Of a stretch of 64,000 bases of DNA, positions 33,212 through 45,900 are shown in pieces (the stretch's first letter is position 1; the number at the start of each line of letters is the position of its first letter). A program made the position numbers and the translations under genes. This stretch comes from Bathymodiolus brooksi (Eukaryota > Mollusca > Bivalvia > Mytilida > Modiolidae). The notes beneath the pieces are model-generated. The model was given only the letters and a program-made list of their open reading frames with translations, was not told the DNA's origin and searched no databases. Location of the stretch: positions 73,370,829 through 73,434,828 of the forward strand of contig OY804588.1 in NCBI GenBank assembly GCA_963680875.1. The letters run 5' to 3'.

Positions 33212-36200
33212 ATCCCAACCCTCTCCTCTTGATAACTGGATCCCAACCCTCCCCTCTTGATAACTGGATCCCAACCCTCCCCTCTTGATGACTAGATCCC
33301 AACCCTCCCCTCTTGATAACTGGATCTCAACTCTCCCCTCTTGATAACTGGATCCCAATCATCCCCTCTTGATAACTAGATCCCAACCCTCCCCTCTTGA
33401 TAACTGGATCCCAACCCTCCCCTCTTGATAACTGGATCTCAACCCTCCCCTCTAGATAACTGGATCCCAACCCTCCCCTCTTGATAACTGGATCACATCC
33501 CACCCCTCTTGATAACTGGATCTCAACCCTCCCCTCTTGATAACTGGATCACATCCCACCCCTCTTGATAACTGGATCTCAACCCTCCCCTCTTGATAAC
33601 CGGATCTCAACCATCCCCTCTAGATAACTGGATCCCAACCCTCCCCTCTTGATAACTGGATCACAACCCACCCCTCTTGATAACTGGATCACAACCTTCC
33701 CCTCTTGATAACTGGATCTCAACCCTCCCCTCTAGATAACTGGATCCCAACCCTCCCCTCTTGATAACTGGATCACATCCCACTCCTCTTGATAACTGGA
33801 TCTCAACCCTCCCCTCTTGATAACTGGATCACATCCCACCCCTCTTGATAACTGGATTCCAACCCTCCCCTCTTGATAACTGGATCTCAACCCTCCCCTC
33901 TTGATAACTGGATCTCAACCCTCCCATCTAGATAACTGGATCCCAACCCTCCCCTCTTGATAACTGGATCACAACCCACCCCTCTTGATAACTGGATCCC
34001 AACCTTCCCCTCTTGATAACTGGATCCCAATCCTCCCCTCTTGATAACTAGATCTCAAACCCTCCCCTCTTGATAACTGGATCTCCAACCCCCCTCTTGA
34101 TAACTGGATCACAACCCACCCCTCTTGATAACTGGATCCCAACCCTCCCCTCTTGATAACTGGATCCCAACCCTCCCCTTTTGATAACTAGATCCCAACC
34201 CTCCCCTCTTGATAACTGGATCCCAACCCTCCCCTCTTGATAACTGGATCCCAATCATCCCCTCTTGATAACTGGATCCCAACCCTCCCCTCTTGATAAC
34301 TGGATCCCAACCCTCCCCTCTTGATAACTGGATCCCAACCCTCCCCTCTTGATAACTAGATCCCAACCCTCCCCTCTTGATAACTGGATCCCAACCCTCC
34401 CCTCTTGATAACTGGATCCCAATCATCCCCTCTTGATAACTGGATCCCAATCCCCCCCTCTTGATAACTGGATCTCAACCCTCCCCTCTAGATAACTGGA
34501 TCCCAACCCTCCCCTCTTGATAACTGGATCACATCCCACCCCTCTTGATAACTGGATCTCAACCCTCCCCTCTTGATAACTGGATCACATCCCACCCCTC
34601 TTGATAACTGGATCTCGACCCTCCCCTCTTGATAACCGGATCTCAACCATCCCCTCTAGATAACTGGATCCCAACCCTCCCCTCTTGATAACTGGATCAC
34701 AACCCACCCCTCTTGATAACTGGATCACAACCTTCCCCTCTTGATAACTGGATCTCAACCCTCCCCTCTAGATAACTGGATCCCAACCCTCCCCTCTTGA
34801 TAACTGGATCACATCCCACTCCTCTTGATAACTGGATCTCAACCCTCCCCTCTTGATAACTGGATCACATCCCACCCCTCTTGATAACTGGATTCCAACC
34901 CTCCCCTCTTGATAACTGGATCTCAACCCTCCCCTCTTGATAACTGGATCTCAACCCTCCCATCTAGATAACTGGATCCCAACCCTCCCCTCTTGATAAC
35001 TGGATCACAACCCACCCCTCTTGATAACTGGATCCCAACCTTCCCCTCTTGATAACTGGATCCCAATCCTCCCCTCTTGATAACTAGATCTCAAACCCTC
35101 CCCTCTTGATAACTGGATCTCCAACCCCCCTCTTGATAACTGGATCACAACCCACCCCTCTTGATAACTGGATCCCAACCCTCCCCTCTTGATAACTGGA
35201 TCCCAACCCTCCCCTTTTGATAACTAGATCCCAACCCTCCCCTCTTGATAACTGGATCCCAACCCTCCCCTCTTGATAACTGGATCCCAATCATCCCCTC
35301 TTGATAACTGGATCCCAACCCTCCCCTCTTGATAACTGGATCCCAACCCTCCCCTCTTGATAACTGGATCCCAACCCTCCCCTCTTGATAACTAGATCCC
35401 AACCCTCCCCTCTTGATAACTGGATCCCAACCCTCCCCTCTTGATAACTGGATCCCAATCATCCCCTCTTGATAACTGGATCCCAATCCCCCCCTCTTGA
35501 TAACTGGATCCCAACCCTCCCCTCTTGATAACTGGATCCCAACCCTCCCCTCTTGATAACTGGATCTCAATCATCCCCTCTTGATAACTGGATCCCAATC
35601 CTCCCCTCTTGATAACTGGATCCCAATCCTCCCCTCTTGATAACTGGATCCCAATCCTCCCCTCTTGATAACTGGATCCCAATCCTCCCCTCTTGATAAC
35701 TGGATCCCAACCCTCCCCTCTTGATAACTAGATCTCAAACCCTCCCCTCTTGATAACTGGATCTCCAACCCCCCTCTTGATAACTGGATCCCAATCATCC
35801 CCTCTTGATAACTGGATCCCAACCCTCCCCTCTTGATAACTAGATCCCAACCCTCCCCTCTTGATAACTGGATCCCAACCCTCCCCTCTTGATAACTGGA
35901 TCCTAATCATCCCCTCTTGATAACTAGATCCCAACCCTCCCCTCTTGATAACTGGATCCCAACCCTCCCCTCTTGATAACTGGATCCCAACCCTCCCCTC
36001 TTGATAACTAGATCCCAACCCTCCCCTCTTGATAACTGGATCCCAACCCTCCCCTCTTGATAACTGGATCCCAACCCTCCCCTCTTGATAACTAGATCCC
36101 AACCCTCCCCTCTTGATAACTGGATCCCAACCCTCCCCTCTTGATAACTGGATCCCAATCATTCCCTCTTGATAACTGGATCCCAATCCTCCCCTCTTGA

Positions 36201-39200
36201 TAACTGGATCCCAACCCTCCCCTCTTGATAACTGGATCCCAACCCTCCCCTCTTGATAACTGGATCCCAATCCTCCCCTCTTGATAACTGGATCCCAATC
36301 CTCCCCTCTTGATAACTGGATCCCAATCACCCCCTCTTGATAACTGGATCCCAATCATCCCCTCTTGATAACTGGATCCCAACCCTCCCCTCTAGATAAC
36401 TAGATCCCAACCCTCCCCTCTTGATAACTGGATCCCAATCATCCCCTCTTGATAACTGGATCCCAATCATCCCCTCTTGATCCCAATCATCCCCTCTTGA
36501 TAACTGGATCCCAATCATCCCCTCTTGATAACTGGATCTCCAACCCTCCCCTCTTGATAACTGGATCTCCAACCCTCCCCTCTTGATAACTGGATCTCCA
36601 ACCCTCCCCTCTTGATAACTGGATCTCCAACCCTCCCCTCTTGATAACTGGATCTCCAACCCTCCCCTCTTGATAACTGGATCTCAACCCTCCCCTCTTG
36701 ATAACTGGATCTCCAACCCTCCCCTCTTGATAACTGGATCTCCAACCCTCCCCTCTTGATAACTGGATCTCCAACCCTCCCCTCTTGATAACTGGATCTC
36801 CAACCCTCCCCTCTTGATAACTGGATCTCCAACCCTCCCCTCTTGATAACTGGATCTCCAACCCTCCCCTCTTGATAACTGGATCTCAACCCTCCCCTCT
36901 AGATAACTGGATCCCAACCCTCCCCTCTTGATAACTGGATCACATCCCACCCCTCTTGATAACTGGATCTCAACCCTCCCCTCTTGATAACTGGATCACA
37001 TCCCACCCCTCTTGATAACTGGATCTCAACCCTCCCCTCTTGATAACCGGATCTCAACCATCCCCTCTAGATAACTGGATCCCAACCCTCCCCTCTTGAT
37101 AACTGGATCACAACCCACCCCTCTTGATAACTGGATCACAACCTTCCCCTCTTGATAACTGGATCTCAACCCTCCCCTCTAGATAACTGGATCCCAACCC
37201 TCCCCTCTTGATAACTGGATCACATCCCACTCCTCTTGATAACTGGATCTCAACCCTCCCCTCTTGATAACTGGATCACATCCCACCCCTCTTGATAACT
37301 GGATTCCAACCCTCCCCTCTTGATAACTGGATCTCAACCCTCCCCTCTTGATAACTGGATCTCAACCCTCCCATCTAGATAACTGGATCCCAACCCTCCC
37401 CTCTTGATAACTGGATCACAACCCACCCCTCTTGATAACTGGATCCCAACCTTCCCCTCTTGATAACTGGATCCCAATCCTCCCCTCTTGATAACTAGAT
37501 CTCAAACCCTCCCCTCTTGATAACTGGATCTCCAACCCCCCTCTTGATAACTGGATCACAACCCACCCCTCTTGATAACTGGATCCCAACCCTCCCCTCT
37601 TGATAACTGGATCCCAACCCTCCCCTTTTGATAACTAGATCCCAACCCTCCCCTCTTGATAACTGGATCCCAACCCTCCCCTCTTGATAACTGGATCCCA
37701 ATCATCCCCTCTTGATAACTGGATCCCAACCCTCCCCTCTTGATAACTGGATCCCAACCCTCCCCTCTTGATAACTGGATCCCAACCCTCCCCTCTTGAT
37801 AACTAGATCCCAACCCTCCCCTCTTGATAACTGGATCCCAACCCTCCCCTCTTGATAACTGGATCCCAATCATCCCCTCTTGATAACTGGATCCCAATCC
37901 CCCCCTCTTGATAACTGGATCTCAACCCTCCCCTCTAGATAACTGGATCCCAACCCTCCCCTCTTGATAACTGGATCACATCCCACCCCTCTTGATAACT
38001 GGATCTCAACCCTCCCCTCTTGATAACTGGATCACATCCCACCCCTCTTGATAACTGGATCTCGACCCTCCCCTCTTGATAACCGGATCTCAACCATCCC
38101 CTCTAGATAACTGGATCCCAACCCTCCCCTCTTGATAACTGGATCACAACCCACCCCTCTTGATAACTGGATCACAACCTTCCCCTCTTGATAACTGGAT
38201 CTCAACCCTCCCCTCTAGATAACTGGATCCCAACCCTCCCCTCTTGATAACTGGATCACATCCCACTCCTCTTGATAACTGGATCTCAACCCTCCCCTCT
38301 TGATAACTGGATCACATCCCACCCCTCTTGATAACTGGATTCCAACCCTCCCCTCTTGATAACTGGATCTCAACCCTCCCCTCTTGATAACTGGATCTCA
38401 ACCCTCCCATCTAGATAACTGGATCCCAACCCTCCCCTCTTGATAACTGGATCACAACCCACCCCTCTTGATAACTGGATCCCAACCTTCCCCTCTTGAT
38501 AACTGGATCCCAATCCTCCCCTCTTGATAACTAGATCTCAAACCCTCCCCTCTTGATAACTGGATCTCCAACCCCCCTCTTGATAACTGGATCACAACCC
38601 ACCCCTCTTGATAACTGGATCCCAACCCTCCCCTCTTGATAACTGGATCCCAACCCTCCCCTTTTGATAACTAGATCCCAACCCTCCCCTCTTGATAACT
38701 GGATCCCAACCCTCCCCTCTTGATAACTGGATCCCAATCATCCCCTCTTGATAACTGGATCCCAACCCTCCCCTCTTGATAACTGGATCCCAACCCTCCC
38801 CTCTTGATAACTGGATCCCAACCCTCCCCTCTTGATAACTAGATCCCAACCCTCCCCTCTTGATAACTGGATCCCAACCCTCCCCTCTTGATAACTGGAT
38901 CCCAATCATCCCCTCTTGATAACTGGATCCCAATCCCCCCCTCTTGATAACTGGATCCCAACCCTCCCCTCTTGATAACTGGATCCCAACCCTCCCCTCT
39001 TGATAACTGGATCTCAATCATCCCCTCTTGATAACTGGATCCCAATCCTCCCCTCTTGATAACTGGATCCCAATCCTCCCCTCTTGATAACTGGATCCCA
39101 ATCCTCCCCTCTTGATAACTGGATCCCAATCCTCCCCTCTTGATAACTGGATCCCAACCCTCCCCTCTTGATAACTAGATCTCAAACCCTCCCCTCTTGA

Positions 39201-40596
39201 TAACTGGATCTCCAACCCCCCTCTTGATAACTGGATCCCAATCATCCCCTCTTGATAACTGGATCCCAACCCTCCCCTCTTGATAACTAGATCCCAACCC
39301 TCCCCTCTTGATAACTGGATCCCAACCCTCCCCTCTTGATAACTGGATCCTAATCATCCCCTCTTGATAACTAGATCCCAACCCTCCCCTCTTGATAACT
39401 GGATCCCAACCCTCCCCTCTTGATAACTGGATCCCAACCCTCCCCTCTTGATAACTAGATCCCAACCCTCCCCTCTTGATAACTGGATCCCAACCCTCCC
39501 CTCTTGATAACTGGATCCCAACCCTCCCCTCTTGATAACTAGATCCCAACCCTCCCCTCTTGATAACTGGATCCCAACCCTCCCCTCTTGATAACTGGAT
39601 CCCAATCATTCCCTCTTGATAACTGGATCCCAATCCTCCCCTCTTGATAACTGGATCCCAACCCTCCCCTCTTGATAACTGGATCCCAACCCTCCCCTCT
39701 TGATAACTGGATCCCAATCCTCCCCTCTTGATAACTGGATCCCAATCCTCCCCTCTTGATAACTGGATCCCAATCACCCCCTCTTGATAACTGGATCCCA
39801 ATCATCCCCTCTTGATAACTGGATCCCAACCCTCCCCTCTAGATAACTAGATCCCAACCCTCCCCTCTTGATAACTGGATCCCAATCATCCCCTCTTGAT
39901 AACTGGATCCCAATCATCCCCTCTTGATCCCAATCATCCCCTCTTGATAACTGGATCCCAATCATCCCCTCTTGATAACTGGATCTCCAACCCTCCCCTC
40001 TTGATAACTGGATCTCCAACCCTCCCCTCTTGATAACTGGATCTCCAACCCTCCCCTCTTGATAACTGGATCTCCAACCCTCCCCTCTTGATAACTGGAT
40101 CTCCAACCCTCCCCTCTTGATAACTGGATCTCAACCCTCCCCTCTTGATAACTGGATCTCCAACCCTCCCCTCTTGATAACTGGATCTCCAACCCTCCCC
40201 TCTTGATAACTGGATCTCCAACCCTCCCCTCTTGATAACTGGATCTCCAACCCTCCCCTCTTGATAACTGGATCTCCAACCCTCCCCTCTTGATAACTGG
40301 ATCTCCAACCCTCCCCTCTTGATAACTGGATCTCCAACCCTCCCCTCTTGATAACTGGATCTCCAACCCCCCCCTCTTGATAACTGGATCTCCAACCCTC
40401 CCCTCTTGATAACTGGATCCCAACCCTCCCCTCTTGATAACTGGATCTCCAACCCTCCCCTCTTGATAACTGGATCTCCAACCCTCCCCTCTTGATAACT
40501 GGATCTCCAACCCCCCCCTCTTGATAACTGGATCTCCAACCCTCCCCTCTTGATAACTGGATCCCAACCCTCTCCTCTTGATAACTGGATCTCCAA
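33212..40596. repeat. 7.4-kb satellite of 28-bp units with higher-order structure
   Basis: The unit is TCCCAACCCTCCCCTCTTGA followed by TAACTGGA. About 264 copies run head to tail, with recurring variants (CTCCAACCC, CACAACCCACC, CATCCCACC, CTAGATAAC, CAATCATCC). Landmark variants recur with an exact shift of 3447 bp (36475 to 39922; 35084 to 38531), so about 33.42-36.87 kb is duplicated as 36.87-40.31 kb. A 1036-bp (37-unit) shift is seen inside each half (34048 to 35084; 37495 to 38531). Both array ends carry a CTCTCCTCTT variant. Because 28 is not a multiple of three, all minus-strand frames read on as GSSYQEGRVGIQLSRGEGW-type repeats; these are not genes. Confidence 0.97.
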
Positions 40597-41018
40597 TGGC
40601 AATACATATATAAAAAAACAATAAAAAAAAACCTGCAGCTTCGCTCAAAAAGACAACATACTATCACAAAAATGAATGACAACATAGATGTAGATGAGTG
40701 AGTGAGTGATTATTGTTTAACTCTAACTCAGCAAACTTTTGGAGAATGTCAATAAATATTACATACTTTCAATATAATGTAGATATCTAATTTAGTGTAC
40801 ACGACACCTTTCTTTGAAAACATGATTAGTGTCATACATTGACAAATCACAACATTTAAATGACATGATATATGTAATAAAACAATTGTAGCCATTTTAT
40901 ATCTATGTATATATTTATACATGTTTGTTTTAATACCCATCAAAGTAAATCAATATCAGATATCATCCTCTGTTGACATACTTCCATCAGGTGAATAAAA
41001 ACATGTAATGGAGTTTAG

Positions 41019-41268
41019 TTTTAGCTTGCGGTATTTAACACCACTTTCAACAATATTTCAGTTAAACCGTGGTAGTCAGTTTTATTTGTAGAGGAAATCG
41101 GAGTACTCAGAGAAAACCACCGACATGTCGCAAGTGACTGACAAACTTTATCACATAATGTTGTATCGAGTACACCTCGCCATGAACGGGGGTTCAAACT
41201 CACAATTTTAGAGGTGATGGGCACTGATAGCACAGGTAGTTGTAAATCCAATTACCATACGATCAAGA
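41019..41268 (-). repeat. Family B SINE
   Basis: It has the core GAGGAAATCGGAGTACTCAG and the reversed box B region GGGGTTCAAACTCACA, and ends near CCATACGATCA. It is in the same orientation as the SINEs at 42366 and 43069. Confidence 0.7.
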
Positions 41269-41419
41269 AAACATGTAATGACATCATCAAAAGGCTATAA
41301 TTATATAATGTTTATTTTTCTTACAAATATCAAAGACTGCCTGCAGATAGATACTAAAATAGTTAATAGAACACAATAAACATAGTAGCACTTAATACAA
41401 TATAAAGCTGATTGTAACA

Positions 41420-41850
41420 ACAAATATAGAATAACGGTAATATTGAAGGTCGAGACAGACATTATCACTAATATCTCAGTGAGTCCGATAGGTGACATCA
41501 TAATGTGTTTTACGTCAGATTGACCGATAAACTTGCACATGCGAGTTATGAACTTACTAATATTTTTGTGGATCAAGGTCAGTTCAGTGATCAAGACTTT
41601 ATCAAAGGGAAAATGTTCAATTTGAAAATAAATATAAAATAACGGCAGTTATGAAAGTCGAGACAGAAATGATCACTAGTATCATATCACAGCGAGTTCA
41701 ATGTAATGATATGTATGTCGAGACATTCAAAACAGATGTTATTGGTTTTATCGGTAACGTCATTATGTATTTGACATCACACTGACTGATAAATTTCAGT
41801 ATCAGAGTCATTTTGTTGATACTGACATCATTATCACTTGATGAGATCAA
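41420..41850. repeat. Dispersed repeat, two diverged copies
   Basis: Two copies about 210 bp apart share GAGACAGA, ATCACTA and CACACTGACTGATAAA-like phrases, and a related copy lies at 62925-63110 (GTTTGACGTCACACTGACTG). There is no coding capacity. Confidence 0.55.
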
Positions 41851-42365
41851 AGGCAAAATGTCCAAATTACCGATAACTAAATATACACATATTTATAGGC
41901 TGAAATATGTTAGTCAATAAAAATGGGCGACAAAAATGCTACACTAGAACATTAAGTAAATCACATTGACACAGTTACATACAGCATAAACATTTAAAAT
42001 AGTAAATAAATAGATACAGTGTTAGGGTTATGGTGATTAATGCCACTTGACTTTCAACAATATTTCATTTATATTGCGGCAGTCAGTTTTATCATTGGAG
42101 GAAACCGGAGGACCCAGAGAAAACCACAGACCTGCCGCAAGTCACTGACAAACTTTATCACAATTGTTTTAAAATGCATGTACTATCCTTATTTTAAATA
42201 ATCCTTAAATAAGATGTGACAGGACATATATATGTTGTTTTTAATCATATAAAACTAAAACAAATTCCATTCAAGGCAATAATCTGTCAATGTATAACCA
42301 CAAATTTAAATATTGACAAATTTCTACCTTATGTATATATTAATGTCACTTTTCCATCTGATATT

Positions 42366-42634
42366 TTTGGATGGGGGTAATGGTGTTTAATGCCACCTTC
42401 AACAATATTTCAGCAAGATCGTGGCAGTCAGTTTTCTTTGTTGAGGAAACAGGAGTACCCTGAGATAACCACCGACCTGCCACAAGTAACTGACAAACTT
42501 TATCACATAATGTTGCATCAAGTACACCTCGCCATGAGCGGGATTCGAACTCACAACTGTAGTGGTGATAAGCACTGATTGCATAGGTAGTTGTAAATCC
42601 AACTACCATATGATCATGACCACATCGGTTCCCT
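42366..42634 (-). repeat. Family B SINE near the KLHL20 stop codon
   Basis: The core is GAGGAAACAGGAGTACCC and the reversed box B is GGGATTCGAACTCACA. It starts about 150 bp beyond the KLHL20 stop and may be part of the 3' UTR. Confidence 0.75.
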
Positions 42635-42780
42635 ATTGAAATCAAGAACAGTCGACAAACAATGAATAAATAAAAACATGAAATCTGATATGAATTAAAT
42701 GCATATAATTATTGTGGCACCATTACATTGTGTTCTGTTTTAAAATTCTATTATGTTCCATTTGTTTTATCTATCAACGA

Positions 42781-42972
42781 TCACCATAGATGAGATTCAT
42801 TTTGAGGCATTCTGACCACGCCTACACCACCTCCTAGCCTCCGATAGTTCATTCCTCCACATAACTTCCAACTATTAGTCTCTGGATCATATACTTCAAT
42901 TGTTTTTAAATAAGTAGTCCCATCAAACCCACCAATAGCCATCAGCTGACCGTTGACAACAGCCAAACCAAC
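42781..42972 (-). CDS. KLHL20 terminal coding exon
   Basis: The acceptor is TTTATTGAACAG at 42973-42984, followed by GTTGGTTTGGCT (VGLA). It encodes the last Kelch blade ([31 protein letters not shown]) and the tail [13 protein letters not shown], then TGA at 42783-42781. The ending resembles the ESHIW-type end of vertebrate KLHL20. 64 codons including stop; phase 0 entry. Confidence 0.93.
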   Translation of the reverse strand, partial: VGLAVVNGQLMAIGGFDGTTYLKTIEVYDPETNSWKLCGGMNYRRLGGGVGVVRMPQNESHLW

Positions 42973-45900
42973 CTGTTCAATAAAGACAAAATAATTGTAA
43001 GCAAGTTTCATTAGAGGAACAATATTAAAATCTACAGTGTCTTACAGTTACAAGAGGGGAAGAAAAGGGGGGTTAGGGTTATGGTGTTTAATGCCACTTT
43101 CCACAATATTTCAGTTATATCGTAGCGGTCAGATTTATTGGTGGAGGAAACCGGAGTACCCAGAGAAAACCACTGACCTGTCGCAAGTCACTGACAAACT
43201 TGATCACATAATGTTGCATCGAGTACACAGCGCCATGAACATGCTTCGAACTCACAAATTTAGTGGTGATAGGCACTGATTGCATAGGTAGTTGTAAATC
43301 TCACTACCATACGATCACGACCATGATGGCCCCAAAGAAAAGGGGGTACCAATCATAAATGCTGCAAAATAAACTAGTTCACACAGAGGACAGAGAATAA
43401 AAGGAAAAAAGGTTGTTCATGGGGAACAAAACTGGCATTTTTCTACCCTTGTAATTGCACATATATTTACCCTATTAGGACCAGATTTTCTCATTATGGG
43501 TGTAAAAGAAGCATCTTGTTGGGAACAAATCAAATATAAAGTTTACCTTATTTGTAAATGTCCTTGACATAATCCCATAACATTAAACAAGAATTAATCA
43601 ATCAATGATTTTTTTTTATCCTATTAAGAGCCAACCAGAATTTGCTCTAATCCTTTAATGGTGCGTGCTGAGCTCTAATCCTTTAATGGTGGGTGCTTAG
43701 CTCTAATCCTTTAATGGTGCATGGCTTAGCTCTAATCCTTTAATGGTGGGTGCTTAGCTCTATAATCCATTAATGGTGGGTGCTTAGTTCTAATCCTTTA
43801 ATGGTGCATGGCTTAACTCTAATCCTTTAATGGTGGGTGCTTAGCTCTATAATCCATTAATGGTTGGTGCTTAGCTCTAATCCTTTAATGGTGCGTGGCT
43901 TAGCTCTAATCCTTTAATGGTGCATGGCTTAGCTCTAATACTTTAATGGTGCATGGCTTAGCTCTAATCCATTAATGGTGGGTGCTTAGCTCTAATCCTT
44001 TAATGGTGCGTGGCTTAGCTCTAATACTTTAATGGTGCATGGCTTAGCTCTATAATCCTTTAATGGTGGGTGCTTAGCTCTATAATCCATTAATGGTGGG
44101 TGCTTAGCTCTAATCCTTTAATGGTGCATGGCTTAGCTCTAATCCTTTAATGGTGCATGGCTTAGCTCTAATACTTTAATGGTGCATGGCTTAGCTCTAA
44201 TCCTTTAATGGTGGGTGTTTAGCTCTAATCCTTTAATGGTGCGTGGCTTAGCTCTAATCCTTTAATGGTGGGTGCTTAGCTCTAATCCTTTAATGGTGCG
44301 TGGCTTAGCTCTAATCCTTTAATGGTGCATGGCTTAGCTCTAATCCTTTAATGGTGGGTGCTTAGCTCTAATCCTTTAATGGTGGGTGCTTAGCTCTAAT
44401 CCTTTAATGGTGTGTGGCTTAGTTCTAATCCTTTAATGGTGGGTGCTTAGCTCTAATCCTTTAATGGTGGGTGCTTAGCTCTAATCCTTTAATGGTGTGT
44501 GCTTAGCTCTAATCGTTTAATGGTGTGTGCTTAGCTCTAATCCTTTAATGGTGCATGGCTTAGCTCTAATACTTTAATGGTGCATGCTTAGCTCTATAAT
44601 CCATTAATGGTGGGTGCTTAGCTCTAATCCTTTAATGGTGGGTGCTTAGCTCTAATCCTTTAATGGTGGGTGCTTAGCTCTAATCCTTTAATGGTGGGTG
44701 CTTAGCTCTAATCGTTTAATGGTGTGTGCTTAGCTCTAATCCTTTAATGGTGCATGGCTTAGCTCTAATACTTTAATGGTGCATGCTTAGCTCTATAATC
44801 CATTAATGGTGGGTGCTTAGCTCTAATCCTTTAATGGTGGGTGCTTAGCTCTAATCCTTTAATGATGCATGGTTTAGCTCTAATACTTTAATGGTGTGTG
44901 CTTAGCTCTAATCCTTTAATGGTGCATGGCTTAGCTCTAATCCTTTAATGGTGGGTGCTTAGCTCTAATCCTTTAATGGTGGGTGCTTAGTTCTAATCCT
45001 TTAATGGTGCATGCTTAGCTCTAATCCTTTAATGGTGGGTGCTTAGCTCTAATTCTTTAATGGTGCGTGCTTAGCTCTAATCCTTTAATGGTGGGTGCTT
45101 AGCTCTAATTCTTTAATGGTGCGTGCTTAGCTCTAATCCTTTAATGGTGGGTGCTTAGCTCTAATCCTTTAATGGTGCGTGGCTTAGTTCTAATCCTTTA
45201 ATGGTGTGTGCTTAGTTCTAATCCTTTAATGGTGCGTGGCTTAGCTCTAATTCTTTAATGATGTGTGCTTAGCTCTAATACTTTAATGGTGGGTGCTTAG
45301 CTCTAATCCTTTAATGGTGGGTGCTTAGCTCTAATCCTTTAATGGTGCGTGGCTTAGCTCTAATACTTTAATGGTGCGTGGCTTAGCTCTAATACTTTAA
45401 TGGTGCATGGCTTAGCTCTATAATCCTTTAATGGTGGGTGCTTAGCTCTATAATCCATTAATGGTGGGTGCTTAGCTCTAATCCTTTAATGGTGCATGGC
45501 TTAGCTCTAATCCTTTAATGGTGCATGGCTTAGCTCTAATACTTTAATGGTGCATGGCTTAGCTCTAATCCTTTAATGGTGGGTGCTTAGCTCTAATCCT
45601 TTAATGGTGCATGGCTTAGCTCTATAATCCATTAATGGTGGGTGCTTAGCTCTAATCCTTTAATGGTGGGTGCTTAGGTCTAATCCTTTAATGGTGTGTG
45701 CTTAGCTCTAATCCTTTAATGGTGCATAGCTTAGCTCTAATCCTTTAATGGTGGGTACTTAGCTCTAATCCTTTAATGAGGCATGGCTTAGTTCTAATCC
45801 TTTAATAGTGGGTGCTTAGCTCTAATCCTTTAATGGTGCATGGCTTAGCTCTAATACTTTAATGGTGCATGGCTTAGCTCTAATACTTTAATGGTGCGTG

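Larger units (their letters stand above)
40597..42780. other. Flank downstream of KLHL20 with SINE fragments
   Basis: On the minus strand this follows the KLHL20 stop codon, so part is probably 3' UTR; no clear minus-strand AATAAA lies close to the stop. Pieces seen: family A SINE tail 40694-40745; family B SINEs 41019-41268, 42022-42168 (partial) and 42366-42634, all minus. A dispersed repeat is listed separately. Confidence 0.6.

Noticed and set aside
33092..40685. Many long minus-strand open frames reading GSSYQEGRVGIQLSRGEGW-type repeats
   Set aside because: They are by-products of the 28-bp satellite. Because the unit length is not a multiple of three, every phase cycles through the same three short peptides.
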